Position numbers and translations under genes: made by a program. Of a stretch of 64,000 bases of DNA, positions 11,083-21,819 are shown one piece after another; within the stretch, counting starts at the first letter, position 1; each line of letters begins with the position of its first letter. The notes under the pieces are model-generated. The model was not told the origin of the DNA. It saw nothing but the letters and a program-made list of their open reading frames with translations, and made no database searches. The stretch is from positions 28,020,717 through 28,084,716 of the forward strand of contig OX419338.1 of NCBI GenBank assembly GCA_948470475.1, in the 5' to 3' direction. The DNA is from Galaxea fascicularis (Eukaryota; Cnidaria; Anthozoa; Scleractinia; Euphylliidae).

Positions 11083-11241
11083 GGGCCTGATTACATGAGC
11101 CGGGTTGGCCCGGTTAGCCGGGCTGGTGTCACTTTGCCGGGATCTCGGCATGTTTCTTAAACGCAACAAAAATCAACTTTGCGATTACATGACAACCGGG
11201 CCAGCCCGGTTAGAAGCAGCCCGGCTCATGTAATCAGGCCC
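11083..11241. mobile_element. 159-bp MITE, Harbinger-like
   Basis: Terminal inverted repeats GGGCCTGATTACATGAGCC (11083) and its complement ending at 11241 are flanked by TTA on both sides (11080-11082 and 11242-11244). A 3-bp TTA duplication with G-rich ends is typical of PIF/Harbinger MITEs. The interior has further inverted CCCGGTT-type words. No coding capacity. Confidence 0.75.
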
Positions 11242-11244
11242 TTA

Positions 11245-13354
11245 GAGTGTATAATTATTGTTTTGGCTTTTAGACACTTACAAGAAACTGAAAACTGTGA
11301 ACACTAACTATTTCTGGAATGTTAAAGAGAAACAATCAGACAGCAGGGAAATGAATCAACTGCCAGTCCTAAAGATTGCTAATTTGTGGTCTGTAAATTT
11401 TTGTTGTGATCTGAGTTCATGTCTGATTATTAATATACATGTTGGTGCACGACAATGAATATTGCAAAAATTCTCAGTGTACCCAGTTTTTGAAGTCTAA
11501 CTGTAATAGATCTTTGGGCTGTGACATAGTTTACAGACCACAAATGAATCCATCATTAAGTGCCTAAAGAGAACGATCCACTGCACGATCCACAGATTAC
11601 GATTTTCCAAAAATTGACACCATTGCTGTGATACCCGGCACCCGGGAAGTATCTAGATACTAGATACCCGACAGTCTAAAATTGTTATTGAATTTTCACA
11701 AAACATTTTATTTGTTCTTATGAGGACAGTCTATATTTATTTAGATATTTCAAATGATTTCAAACATTATCTTGGATTTGAAGTACCGGTAGATCAAATT
11801 GTCTACAAATCTCTCAATGTTTTCAACACTAATCGTAACTATAACAAAATTCTTATATTTGATTGGCCATCACCAGCTATGATTTTTGCCCAAATGGGAC
11901 AGTATTACTGGACAGTACGTGTCATGCCTAAGTTATTGGACAGTCATGGCCAGAAATTCCGGACATTTGATCAAAGGGGTTGGCACGCGGTTTCGTTCTC
12001 AACAGTAGAAAAATGTAAACAGGATGGCGGCTCCTTGCCAGTGGATTACGCACAGCTAAATTCTTTTTCTTCAGTGGTTTAGTTTTACACAATACTTCGT
12101 GCCTCATAAGATATTGAGCAATTCGATGTAGCTGCAGCCTATCTGTTGTAGTAAGCTCGTATGAACTTCACAGAAAATCGTATCCGATGTGTACGGTCAA
12201 AATATCTTCCGAAGAAACTCTTTGTAGGCGAACATATTTCAAAATATGATCATAGTTGACAAAATAGCATACTTATTTACCTCTCAACTTCAATGAAATC
12301 TAAGTTTTCCAACACTTTTTTACCAAAACAAAACCGATTGATCAGGTCTATTGAATGTAATAAATTTTAGTGACATTTCCCGCGTCCATAGGAATGTTTG
12401 CTGGCCAAAAGTATCGTCCATTCAACTTGTATCCCACCGTTCTCTACAGCATTAGAAAGCTTGTTTTTCACTGAAAATTTTGATACAAAACACGGCGGAG
12501 TTTGCTGCAAAATACAAGTTTGTCGCCCAAGAATACAGGACATGGTTCTCGGATAAACACAAACAAGACGCTTGCGTGACATTCGATATTTGTGCTTCTC
12601 GTGGAACTGATTTGTGCTGTTCTGAACTGTTTTTGAAGGCAATTAGCAGGGCGAAGAAATCAGCATCGAAGGTGAAAATTCGTCAAATAGTACCTCATAC
12701 GGTGCTTTTCCTCAAGCGATTGCGGCACTTGGTCTATCCCGATTATGTTGTCCGCTACGGCGCATCAAAATCTGGTTCGACTGCAAAAATTGGATTTCAA
12801 GCTTCTGAAATACAGAGCGTTGTATGAGCCAAGCTTCGAAAATAAACATCGATAAAAAGCAGGGCGAGTAACATTTGTCGGTGAAAGCAACTTACTCAGA
12901 ATAGCCGAGGAAACTTTCAAGATTTCGACTGGATTGCGGCACTTGTTCCCGGTAAGCCAGAACTTGATCTATTTTATTTTGTTTTATTTCTGCCATACAT
13001 TTCCTTTGAGAGTTTGGCGGCCATATTGCCAAGTAAACCCGCGCGTGCGCCGTTGCGTTGTCCGGAATTTCTGGCCATGAGATGTCATCGTGCGCACGCT
13101 GGAAGAGCACAGCTGCATTTTCATATTTTCTTCACTATGCATCTAAGGGTGAAAACTATTTTTTTCCCAAGTCCGATTTTGAAACTACTCGCTCCTGATT
13201 ACTCCATGAATTGTACAATGTACTCCACTCAGTCCAATTACTATTACTTAGAAAATACAATGTAATTCGAGCTCTGATGCATCAAGTCAACTGTCATGGA
13301 AGTCATACCTGTAGAATATCCACATAAATTATTATTGAACCTCCAAACAGCATT
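11245..13354. other. No recognised gene; two plus-strand frames of about 115-120 codons
   Basis: Frames at 11720-12082 and 12480-12827 (plus) and 12367-12642 (minus) have no family I know. The phrase GGCCAGAAATTCCGGACA at 11951 recurs in reverse (TGTCCGGAATTTCTGGCC) at 13057, so part of this stretch may be a degraded inverted-repeat element and the frames accidental. Confidence 0.35.
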
Positions 13355-13748
13355 CGACCTTTGTTCAGAAATGCCAAGCAATTCCAAATAATGTTTTGGT
13401 TTTGTAGTGGATGAATTTGCATACAGTAGCATCTCAACTGAAAGGCAGGGTTTTCAGAATACTATATGCAAAGAAGTCTCATTTTCCCTGCTGAGTCAAC
13501 AGCATATAAATTGAGAGGATTGATTGCTACTATATTTCAGTGCAAGACTTCTGGTAAGACTATGCACTCTCTGTGTTTCTGCACACAGAGATTGAGTACT
13601 CTCAGAAGATCCGAATGAAAATGTTTGTGGAAAACTGAGAGAATTTGTGACTGTCTGGCATGTAGTCATTTGAAAACTGTACCCGTAAATCAAGATTCTA
13701 CAACCAAAACATTATTTGGTATGGCTTGGCATTTCTGAACAAAGATCG
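13355..13748. mobile_element. Foldback element with 50-base arms
   Basis: The left arm 13355-13407 (CGACCTTTGTTCAGAAATGC onward) is complementary to the right arm 13699-13748 (ending ATTTCTGAACAAAGATCG), with a few mismatches. The centre has no coding signal. Confidence 0.6.
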
Positions 13749-13899
13749 GAAATATCGAGATTTTACAGTAAGCTCAAGTTTGACAATTTGATCTAGTACT
13801 TCAAACCTAGTACTTGAAATCGCTCGAGATATCTTAAGTTATATAGACTATCTTCAGAAGAGTTAAATGAGATATTTCGAGAAAATTCGGGCATCTAGT

Positions 13900-14067
13900 T
13901 GTCGTGTATTCACAAAAGGGCCGGGAACACAGTAAATCAGATCAAGATGGCGGTAAGAACTGCTTTTATCGAAGAACCCTCAACCTCATGTACAATACTA
14001 AATATGGAAAACGGATCACGTGATACTAGCTTTCAGTACAGGGAACCCAACGGAAAAATACCTAACA
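13900..14067 (-). repeat. 3' LTR of the Gypsy element
   Basis: 168 bp, no difference from 18313-18480 that I can see. A purine-rich tract on the minus strand (CTTAACAGGGAGGAAT, about 14068-14083) lies just inside and is the likely polypurine tract priming plus-strand synthesis. Confidence 0.9.
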
Positions 14068-14203
14068 ATTCCTCCCTGTTAAGACTAGGTGAGGTAACTA
14101 ACAAAACAAAAGAAAATAAAACAAAATTTAAGAACAAATGTCAAAGTATCTCAGATAACATGCCGGTACTGTGATAACAGACAAAGAAACAGTACAGTTC
14201 CCT

Positions 14204-15676
14204 CTAGTCGCAAACATAGTCCTTCAACCTAGGAGGAGGTTTAACCACACGACCAACACGGGTGGTAATCAAATCTGATCTTGGATCCAGTTGCTGACTT
14301 GGCTGCTCTGAAGAGGGAACCTCCCCATTGGACATTGCGGCCTGGGGTGGCATGTCCTTCCACTCAGTCTCCATGACGACAGGTATACCCTGCTCAGTCT
14401 CCTCCGGAACAGCACAATCATCAGTCGTTTCCATTTCTGGTGGGCAAAGGTTGCTATCCCGCAGCTGCTCAACATGACGTTTCCAGGTTTGGTCATTTAC
14501 CTCAACTCTGTACAGGACTGGCCCGGTGCGCTCAATGACTGTGCCACGCACCCATTTAGGACCTCTGCGGTAGTTGCGGACCCATACGTTCTGGTTGTGG
14601 GCGAAAACCCTCAAGGTGCTGTTATTGGACTGGAGCAACTTCTTGTTGACTTCCCTTGTCACGTTTGGCTTAATAAGGTCCAACCTTGTCTTAACATTTC
14701 GACCCAGGAGAAGCTGCGCAGGGCTAAGCTCAGTGGTTGCGTGTGGCGCTGATCGATAGGCTAACAGAAACCTATCAAGCTTGTGTTGAAGGGTTCTACT
14801 GGACTTGTCAGCTTTCACTCCTTTTTTGAAACTCTGTACCAATCTCTCCGCCTGGCCATTGGTTGATGGGTGGTAAGGAGCACCAGTGACATGCCTAATG
14901 CCATTCGCAGTTGCAAACTTCTTAAAGACGTCGGATGTAAACTGAGGGCCATTGTCAGATACAATCTGGTCAGGAAGTCCCATGCGGGCAAACAGAGACC
15001 GTAGCGTGCTGACGGTTTCCTCAGCGGTGGTGTTCCCCATCACAACGATCTCAGGCCACTTGCTGTGGGCATCAATCACCACCATGAGCATCTTTCCTTG
15101 AACTGGTCCAGCAAAATCAATGTGAAGTCTTTGCCAGGGAAAAGCAGGGTACTCCCACCGATGCAGGGGGGCACGGGCTGGATTATTTGCTATCTCCTGA
15201 CATCCCTCACAGTTTCGGACTGTCCCTTCTATGTCCTTGTCGATATTCGGCCACCAAACGAACCCCCGCGACAAACCCTTCATCTTGACCATACCAATGT
15301 GACCCTCGTGAAGTGTTTCCAAAACTCTCTCTCTCAGTTTGGCTGGGACAACAACTCTACTACCCCACATCAAAACTCCGTGATGAATTGTGATTTCGTT
15401 ACCACGATGGGCATAGGGAATGAGTTCGGGGTGAACTTCTGTTCCTTGCCATCCTGACTGCACAAGCTCTAGAACGCGGGAAAGCACTGGATCCCTACGG
15501 GTCTGCATTCTCAGTTCTTGTTCGGTAACTGGGAGAGCTTCGACTACGGTTGTTTGGAACATTTCCGCTTCATCGGGCTTGTCAGCCGGTGTCAATGGTT
15601 GAGGTAGGCGAGATAAGCCATCACAATTGGCATGTTGCTTGGTACCTCGGAACTCAATACTGTATGGAAAAAGCAC
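14204..15676 (-). CDS. Gypsy integrase and C-terminal part of Pol
   Basis: The frame starts in the end of RNase H (IEFRGTKQHANCDGLSRLP). It then has an HHCC zinc-binding module (HEGHIGMVKMKG ... CEGCQ) and the DDE catalytic core with D in HIDFAGP, D in VSDNGPQF and E in GQAERLVQ. It finishes with a GPY/F segment and an acidic, proline-rich tail. It joins the two ends of the cDNA into host DNA. It overlaps the RT frame by 23 bases and is one base out of phase; removal of one T from a five-T run (minus strand, about 15668-15672) would put both in a single frame. All catalytic residues are present. Confidence 0.93.
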   Translation of the reverse strand: MLFPYSIEFRGTKQHANCDGLSRLPQPLTPADKPDEAEMFQTTVVEALPVTEQELRMQTRRDPVLSRVLELVQSGWQGTEVHPELIPYAHRGNEITIHHGVLMWGSRVVVPAKLRERVLETLHEGHIGMVKMKGLSRGFVWWPNIDKDIEGTVRNCEGCQEIANNPARAPLHRWEYPAFPWQRLHIDFAGPVQGKMLMVVIDAHSKWPEIVVMGNTTAEETVSTLRSLFARMGLPDQIVSDNGPQFTSDVFKKFATANGIRHVTGAPYHPSTNGQAERLVQSFKKGVKADKSSRTLQHKLDRFLLAYRSAPHATTELSPAQLLLGRNVKTRLDLIKPNVTREVNKKLLQSNNSTLRVFAHNQNVWVRNYRRGPKWVRGTVIERTGPVLYRVEVNDQTWKRHVEQLRDSNLCPPEMETTDDCAVPEETEQGIPVVMETEWKDMPPQAAMSNGEVPSSEQPSQQLDPRSDLITTRVGRVVKPPPRLKDYVCD

Positions 15677-17075
15677 CCAGGAAAAGGCACCAACGCTGAA
15701 TCCTTGCTGCTGCAGTGACTGGCACAGCCTTCCCAGGGTCCATTATGTACTTCAAAGGCTGGTGGTCGGTCACCAAGGTGAAGTGACGGCCCTCCAGGTA
15801 AGTCTGGAACTTCTTCACACCCCAGACCAAGGACAATGCTTCTTTCTCGATTTGTGAATATTTCTTCTCTGTTTCCGACAGAGACCGGGATGCATAAGCA
15901 ATAGGGCGCTCTACTCCCTCTGGAGTACGGTGCGACAAAACTGCTCCGAGACCATACGAGGAGCTGTCGGTGGCAAGAACTAGTGGCAAGTCAGGGTCAT
16001 AGTGCATCAGAACCCGATCCTGTAGCAACATTTCTTTCACCACTAGGAAACTGGCTTCTTCTTCAGCTCCCCATGACCACTTCACATCTTTCTGTAACAG
16101 CCGATGCAGTGGAGCCAGATGGGTGGCCAAATCAGGTAAGAATTTGGCGTAGTACTGGACCATGCCAAGGAAGGCACGCAATTGGGTAACATCCTGAGGT
16201 TTTGGCATCTCCGTGATGGCCTTCACTTTCTTCGGAGATTGCTGTAGTCCTTCAGCAGAGATGACATGTACTAAATACTCCACAAAGCTTCTGAGGAATT
16301 TACACTTCTCTCGGTTGGCCTTCAAACCGTACTCTTCCAGCCTCTTCAGCACGGAAACTAGCCGCTCGAGGTGTTCCTCCATGGTCCTGCCTGTTACAAT
16401 GATATCATCTAGGTAACAGAAAACCCCTGGTATTCCTTGTAGAATCTGGTCCATGGCCCGCTGCCAGATGGCTGGCGCTGAAGCCACACCATAGGGAAGA
16501 CGCTGGTATTGGTACAAACCGCGGGTAGTGTTAATGGTGAGGAATGGCCTGGAGTGCTCCTCAACCTCCATTTGTAAGTAAGCATGACGCAGATCAAGGA
16601 CGCTGAACAATGTACCCCCACCTAGGCTGGCGTAAATATCCTCAATACGGGGAAGAGGATATTCATCTACTTCCAACTGTGGATTAATGGTCACCTTGAA
16701 ATCACCACACACTCTTACGCTGCCATCCTTCTTCACAGGAGTCACGATTGGAGCAGCCCACTCACTAGTTGCCACCTTCTTAATAACTCCTTCAGCTTCC
16801 AACTCTCTCAATGCTTCCTCCACTGCTGGTTTACGAGCTAACGCTATCGGGCGGGCTTTCCAGAATCGGGGCCGGGCACTCTCTTTAATGTGGATCTGAG
16901 CTTGGATATTCTTCATCTTGCCCAAACCTTCGGAGAAGACACTTGCATGTTTACTCAACACTTCTTCCAAGGCTGGGATGGTACCTGTTGTTTCCAACTG
17001 AAGTAAAGGCCAGTCCAGGCGGATAGACTCTAACCATTCTCTGCCAAAAAGGGTGGGCCCCTCATTCTTTACCAC
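15654..17075 (-). CDS. Gypsy reverse transcriptase and RNase H
   Basis: RT palm motifs are in order: LPRIEDIYASLGG, FSVLDLRHAYLQMEV, LPYGVASAPAIWQRAM and the catalytic YLDDIIVTG. The RNase H domain follows with LVLATDSSSYGLGAVL, the Glu in EKEALSLVWG and VTDHQPL. Together they copy the element RNA into cDNA in the cytoplasmic particle. The frame begins inside the 3' end of the gag-protease frame (overlap of 14 bases), has no ATG there, and lies +1 to it, so it must be read by frameshifting or one of the two frames carries an indel. The frame ends early in the RNase H-integrase connection. Confidence 0.93.
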   Translation of the reverse strand: MVKNEGPTLFGREWLESIRLDWPLLQLETTGTIPALEEVLSKHASVFSEGLGKMKNIQAQIHIKESARPRFWKARPIALARKPAVEEALRELEAEGVIKKVATSEWAAPIVTPVKKDGSVRVCGDFKVTINPQLEVDEYPLPRIEDIYASLGGGTLFSVLDLRHAYLQMEVEEHSRPFLTINTTRGLYQYQRLPYGVASAPAIWQRAMDQILQGIPGVFCYLDDIIVTGRTMEEHLERLVSVLKRLEEYGLKANREKCKFLRSFVEYLVHVISAEGLQQSPKKVKAITEMPKPQDVTQLRAFLGMVQYYAKFLPDLATHLAPLHRLLQKDVKWSWGAEEEASFLVVKEMLLQDRVLMHYDPDLPLVLATDSSSYGLGAVLSHRTPEGVERPIAYASRSLSETEKKYSQIEKEALSLVWGVKKFQTYLEGRHFTLVTDHQPLKYIMDPGKAVPVTAAARIQRWCLFLGAFSIQY

Positions 17076-18216
17076 ATAAAGACTTAGACTGTCCCTGGTA
17101 CTGTACAGTCACGTAGCAAACACCCATAGGCTTCACTGACTCGCCTGTGTAAGTGCGCAACTTCAAAAGGGTGTCCTTTAAAGGAACGTGACGCAGGTAT
17201 TCCAAATACACCCCTTCACTCATGACTGACACCGCTGAACCAGTATCCAGCTCCATGGTCACTGGTCGTCCTTCAAGGTAAATCTTAAACGAAATGGGCT
17301 TCCTATTTTTACTGTCAGAAACATGGTAAAGGTCCCCATATTCCCCCTCGCTTTCTTCCGAATCATCACCCTCCATAACATTTACTCCAGCGTTGGTCAC
17401 CTGTTGGGTGGCCTGTCTCTTCCTACATTCTCGCAGTGTGTGTCCAATTATGCCACAGTGAAAACAGCGTTCCTTAATGAAGGGGCACTTTTGTGAGTTA
17501 TGTGATCCCGAACAACGGTAACAAGGCTTAGATTTCTTAGTGTCTTTACTGCGGGAACCCTCTGTCTTAAAAGGCGATTTGGATGGAGCTGGTTCATCCC
17601 CAGTTTTGGCAGCGTCAAGTTTATTGACCGGGGTGCCTGACCCTTGCTCTCCCTGAAGCACTTGAACATCTTTGTTAGCTTGCTCTATAGCCAAACACTT
17701 TTGAACCGCAAGATCAAAAGAAAGGTCGGCGAGTTTTACTTTCAACAATTCAGTAATCATCTTCGAGTCACGGATACCAGAAACTAATCGGTCACGAAGG
17801 CGCTCAGTTCGCATGGCCTGTCCGAACTTACACTCTGTGGCCAAATGCTTCAGAGTTGCTACATAATGACTGACTGACTCACCGGAATTTCTGGCTCGGT
17901 TGTCGAACTCATACCTGGCAACCAGCGCTGATCTTTCAGGTTTCAGTTGTTTCTGCATTCGCTCTACGATGATATCGTAAGTAATGGCGTCATCTTTCAG
18001 TAGTGCGGGAGCCACTAAATCCTTCGCCAATTGGTAAGTCTCCACTGGAAGGTTCGTCAAAAGAACGGCCTTCTTCGTTTTAGGTTCCTTAACCCCGTTT
18101 GCAAGAAAATAAAAGTCCAGCTGTTCGGTATAGGACTCCCAATCTGTCCCCACCACAAACTTTGTCACTTTGCCGATGGCTTGACTCGTGTTAGCGTTTG
18201 GCGCTTCGTCCGCCAT
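17062..18216 (-). CDS. Gypsy Gag and aspartic protease
   Basis: 384 codons from ATG at 18216. The N-terminal two thirds resemble a Gypsy Gag (MADEAPNANTSQAIGKVTKF at the start), with two zinc knuckles about residues 232-269 (CYRCSGSHNSQKC and CFHCGIIGHTLREC) that bind RNA. A retropepsin-type protease follows, with the catalytic triplet in MELDTGSAVSVMS. The frame ends shortly after at TGA, just inside the RT frame. Gag and protease share one frame; Pol is +1. The reading frame is open throughout, which fits a young copy. Confidence 0.9.
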   Translation of the reverse strand: MADEAPNANTSQAIGKVTKFVVGTDWESYTEQLDFYFLANGVKEPKTKKAVLLTNLPVETYQLAKDLVAPALLKDDAITYDIIVERMQKQLKPERSALVARYEFDNRARNSGESVSHYVATLKHLATECKFGQAMRTERLRDRLVSGIRDSKMITELLKVKLADLSFDLAVQKCLAIEQANKDVQVLQGEQGSGTPVNKLDAAKTGDEPAPSKSPFKTEGSRSKDTKKSKPCYRCSGSHNSQKCPFIKERCFHCGIIGHTLRECRKRQATQQVTNAGVNVMEGDDSEESEGEYGDLYHVSDSKNRKPISFKIYLEGRPVTMELDTGSAVSVMSEGVYLEYLRHVPLKDTLLKLRTYTGESVKPMGVCYVTVQYQGQSKSLCGKE

Positions 18217-18292
18217 TTCCTGTCGGGTCTTTCCACTTCAGATGTGGTTTGTACTAACTACTCCTGTTTACCACTTGTGCTTGATCAAAAGG

Positions 18293-18310
18293 ATCCCATC
18301 CTCGTCGCCA
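18293..18310 (-). promoter_or_regulatory. Primer-binding site of the Gypsy element
   Basis: On the minus strand, two bases after the 5' LTR, the sequence TGGCGACGAGGATGGGAT follows. Starting with TGG directly behind the LTR is the standard layout for complementarity to a tRNA 3' CCA end. I do not assign the tRNA. Confidence 0.65.
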
Positions 18311-18312
18311 GT

Positions 18313-18480
18313 TGTCGTGTATTCACAAAAGGGCCGGGAACACAGTAAATCAGATCAAGATGGCGGTAAGAACTGCTTTTATCGAAGAACCCTCAACCTC
18401 ATGTACAATACTAAATATGGAAAACGGATCACGTGATACTAGCTTTCAGTACAGGGAACCCAACGGAAAAATACCTAACA
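18313..18480 (-). repeat. 5' LTR of the Gypsy element
   Basis: Same 168-bp sequence as 13900-14067. For a minus-strand element this copy carries the promoter. At 168 bp it is short for the family. Confidence 0.9.
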
Positions 18481-18668
18481 CTAGTTGTTTGAAAACATTT
18501 CCCAGCTGCCGGTCATCTGTAGCTTATTTTGTATGCTGCTCTCATACGCCTAAACTTCAGAATATCCCGCCACTTAATATGCATCTTCAAATGCTGCTCC
18601 CTCAGTACCGAAGTCATACATACATGTATATCTCGTTCCATAAGCGTCGCAAACACGAATAGTCTCAC

Positions 18669-18881
18669 ATTCATTCTCATTTGACTTCGGGAGTGCGGGG
18701 CAGAGGGAGCAGTAGTTTCATGACCCTGTCTTTTCATTCTGCTCTGACTTCGGGAGCGCGGGACTGCGGGGGCACTAGTTTCACCATCCTTTCGTTGCAT
18801 TCTGGTGCGGGACTGTGGAGAGCACTGGTTTCACTATCCTTTCGTTTCATTCTGCTCTGACTTCGGGAGCGAGGAGGCAGT
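18669..18881. repeat. Minisatellite-like tandem repeat
   Basis: About three imperfect copies of a 60-80-base unit containing TTTCATTCTGCTCTGACTTC, GGGAGCG and a GGCACTAGTTTCA-type end. The frame across it on the minus strand (18513-18800) repeats RSRSQSRMKRQ-like words and is probably not a gene. Confidence 0.55.
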
Positions 18882-18888
18882 AGAATCA

Positions 18889-19310
18889 AGGGGGTAGTTT
18901 CTAAAGAAACTGTGGTGCTGTGTCGGTGGGGAAGTAGTACACAAAGATTTTGGTATTATCAACAGAGTTGATAAATGTAAATTGACCACCGTACAGGGAT
19001 TCTAAAAGCTGACGTTTCGAGCGCTAGCCCTTCGTCAGAGCGAATCGAGGAATTATGGGTTGTGTGTAGTTTTTATAGTGGAGTAGGAGCTACGCTGTTG
19101 GTGGTAACATGGCAACGTGAAAATAGGAATACATTAGTTAAATGAAAAGCGTTCGTTAATACCGTGGGGATTAAGGGTGCCGATTTGGAAGATGAATTTT
19201 TGTTCCAGATTCTTGCGGCTTTCCGTCGTACCTTGAGCTTTTAGAATCCCTGTACGGTGGTCAATTTACATTTATCAACTCTGTTGGTAATACCAAAATC
19301 TTTGGGCAGA
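18889..19310 (-). mobile_element. Penelope-like element fragment with inverted 5' piece
   Basis: 18889-19237 is the 3' end of a family-A PLE on the minus strand, including the tail of the GIY-YIG coding region, which matches 7118-7310. 19238-19304 is a piece of the same terminal sequence on the plus strand. A 7-bp direct repeat AGAATCA (18882-18888 and 19311-19317) encloses both parts, so the composite inserted in one event. Confidence 0.75.
19011..19038 (-). ncRNA. Hammerhead-like core in PLE end
   Basis: Minus strand: CTGACGA, GGGC/GCTC stem II, GAAAC, GTC, the same as in the 3179 and 24809 copies. Confidence 0.45.
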
Positions 19311-19549
19311 AGAATCAGTTTTTTACGCTCAGAAGTGGCGGGGTATTCTGAAGTTACATGTTGCTTCGATGTTGAAATGGGCAATTCAACTTGCTGTACG
19401 TTGTTAATAATAACAGAAACAGCTGCTATACTCTTCAACAACGTCCAACAAGTTAAGCGACATCAAGCATTTTATCATCGCGTCAAGATGCCAAAGACTA
19501 GCTCGGTTCCACGTGCATAAATTTCGTTGGTCAACATAACTTTACATTA

Positions 19550-20484
19550 CCCCGGGAGGGGGGGGGGGGGTACTCCCTTATAAGAGGCTAACGGGGATGT
19601 GCCGCTGGATGGGGTCGCATTTTCACGACTGGAGTGACTATAATGGGGTCACATTTTTTGTAGAGTTACTAGAATGGGGTCGCGCATTTTCGGGATTTCT
19701 GGGATAAGAAAATTCTGGCAAGCAGGGATTTAAAAGTAGGAAGATTCGCGGTTAAAAAATGGTTCGTGCTGTTGTTTTAATATTTAACAGTTGGTTCGCA
19801 TTGACTTCCGTTCGTGAATCACAACTAATAATTTACTTAAACATTAACGACTTGCACAATAATGCAGAACCCCTGGGTCCAGAACAAAGTGAAACAAATC
19901 ATCCGTACCACGGTAATTATTTTCCGGCTATTTTGCGTTGTTTTCGTCCATCGAAGTTAACACAACTTGGATCTTCTTTTGGATTAGAAAGCGTTTGTTC
20001 TCTTTCGCTCGGAACTTTATAATTTTCAACTTGACAGTTGTAGAGGTACCGATAAAACGGTCTTGCCAATATTTTTATGGGGAGTATGAATCTTCTGATC
20101 TGTAGGTTCTAAATAATGTTTTTATCCATGTAAGAAACCATTATGACGTTCCCGTTAAAGAAGAATGTTTGCATTTCAACTATTTATGACGGTACGTTTG
20201 TAAATACTAACGGTTAGCAAATATACCAGAATGTTTGTACTGTAGGTGAAAAGTAAAGTGTTCTACATTCAATTTAACAAACGTGTCAATTCATTTTAGG
20301 ATGACCTACTTAAGGTAGAGGCATAAACAGAAAGTGACTAAGCTCGGATCGCGAAAATTACATTTTCCCAAAAGTGACTAAGATGGGGTCTATAATTGGC
20401 TACAGAATAGACTATAATGGGGTAGGGGTTCTGAGAAGCCAGCGGCACATACCCAGCAAAAATTGACCCAAGTACCCCCCCGGG
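19550..20484. mobile_element. CCCCGGG-ended non-autonomous DNA element
   Basis: The left end CCCCGGGAGGGG and the right end CCCCCCCGGG are complementary, and ACATTA duplicates flank it (19544-19549 and 20485-20490). Subterminal phrases recur inside, such as GACTATAATGGGGT near both ends and the mirrored words GTGCCGCTGG and CCAGCGGCAC. This type of element, with a GGGGTACT-like start, is familiar to me from coral genomes. A frame at 19759-20022 inside has no known domain. Confidence 0.65.
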
Positions 20485-20490
20485 ACATTA

Positions 20491-21819
20491 CATTATTTTG
20501 ACTCCTGTTTCATTAGCTCTAGGCTGCAAAAATTTTGCTTCGTGACTAAAACATAGCATAGGTATGATCTAAGAAATTTCTGCTTACCTTAACGAAAGGA
20601 AAACTGTCTTGTTTCTTGGAGAACCGGGACTACACTGTATATACACTACGAAAAGCTGTGAAGCGAAACCGACGTCGCTATCGATGTGGAGCCAGTCCTC
20701 TCTTCATTTCAAGTTCAAGGAAACTTTCAAACAGGACTGGACTTGCGTAAGAAAGCTGGTAAAATTTTGGAAACAAGGTGCGGTACTCACACAAAGCCAA
20801 TAAATACTAATTTCAAGAAATGTTGTAGAGGAAATGACGGGACACAAAGCGATAGACGCGTTTGTAAATAAATAGACTTACGTTTTCAGAACTAGAAATT
20901 TCCAGACAAACAGGCATAGAGGGACATGTATATGAATACAGATCTAGGAGGAGAGCAGATTAAAACTTGGCAAATAGCCGTTCACAAATAGTCTCAACCA
21001 CTAATTTACGTACCATTTCATAACAATAGTGTCCATTGTCATATCCTTCGTTCCACAAAGGCCTCCGACACATGTAAACGAGGTGGATCAAACAGGGCAC
21101 CCAACGAGCCAAATCAACCAAATCTGTAAAAAGGCATTTTCAAGTGTCTTGTGTGTTTGACGGCTGTTTAAAGTGATGTTTCCATTCGCTAGACGTATTG
21201 GGTCTGTTTGGATTCCTTGTCTGAAATGTTAGTTCCCCGAAAATGTTAGGGAACAAAATCTTCCTTTGAGAAATTGCTACTGAGCTAAAATTGAACTTTC
21301 CACAAATTTTCTAGGGAATGATTTCCTTTCCTAAAATGCTAGCTGACGTTCTTGACTGCCAAAAACAGCAAATATGTCCCTACCGAAAACGTCAGGGGCT
21401 ATTGTGTCCCCTTTGTGAAGCTTATAGGTCACGTTTCAGTTACGAAAATCTGGGTGCACTCTTTTATCGACCCTGAAAACAAGAGGCGAACTACCCTCTA
21501 CCCAACAAATACTTAACGAAACTGAAACTTGTCGTTGGGTGCCCGTTACCAAAAATTAATATAGTTGCTTCATACCCTGCAACTGCCCTCTTTAGATTCA
21601 TTTTAAGCTGATACGTTGTTCTTTTTTACTAGTACACAACGCCATCGATGTGCCTTAGCTATGAAAATACTCCCACTACTCTATAAAGAAGCATCTTTCA
21701 AAATTTAAATCGCTGTTTTGCTGAAATCTATTTTGCTATGGAATTGGGGAGAGAGAGCAAGACTTTTACAAAGTGGTCGCGCTGCTCAGTTTGGGGTATT
21801 TCGTCGTTGATTGATAAAA
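20491..21819. other. No gene identified; expected downstream GPCR exon not found
   Basis: The GPCR on the minus strand should have a further exon after TM7 in this direction. I tried the AG|G candidates and none gave a hydrophobic or cytoplasmic-tail-like sequence. Confidence 0.35.

Larger units (their letters stand above)
13900..18480 (-). mobile_element. Ty3/Gypsy LTR retrotransposon, nearly complete
   Basis: Identical 168-bp LTRs (13900-14067 and 18313-18480, starting TG and ending CA) bracket gag-protease, RT-RNase H and integrase frames on the minus strand. A CTAGT target-site duplication lies at 13895-13899 and 18481-18485. Identical LTRs mean a recent insertion. The three coding blocks are in successive frames, each step being +1. 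There is no envelope-like frame; the integrase ends with a GPY/F-type module (TGPVLYRV) and no chromodomain. Confidence 0.92.

Noticed and set aside
15065..15457. Plus-strand frames across 14474-16899
   Set aside because: They are antisense shadows of the Gypsy pol and integrase frames.
18513..18800. Arginine/serine-repeat protein
   Set aside because: The repetitive translation comes from a minisatellite.
21001..21125. Last GPCR exon on the minus strand
   Set aside because: An AG|GC site would join in phase, but the product (GLCGTKDMTMDTIV) is not hydrophobic and stops at once.
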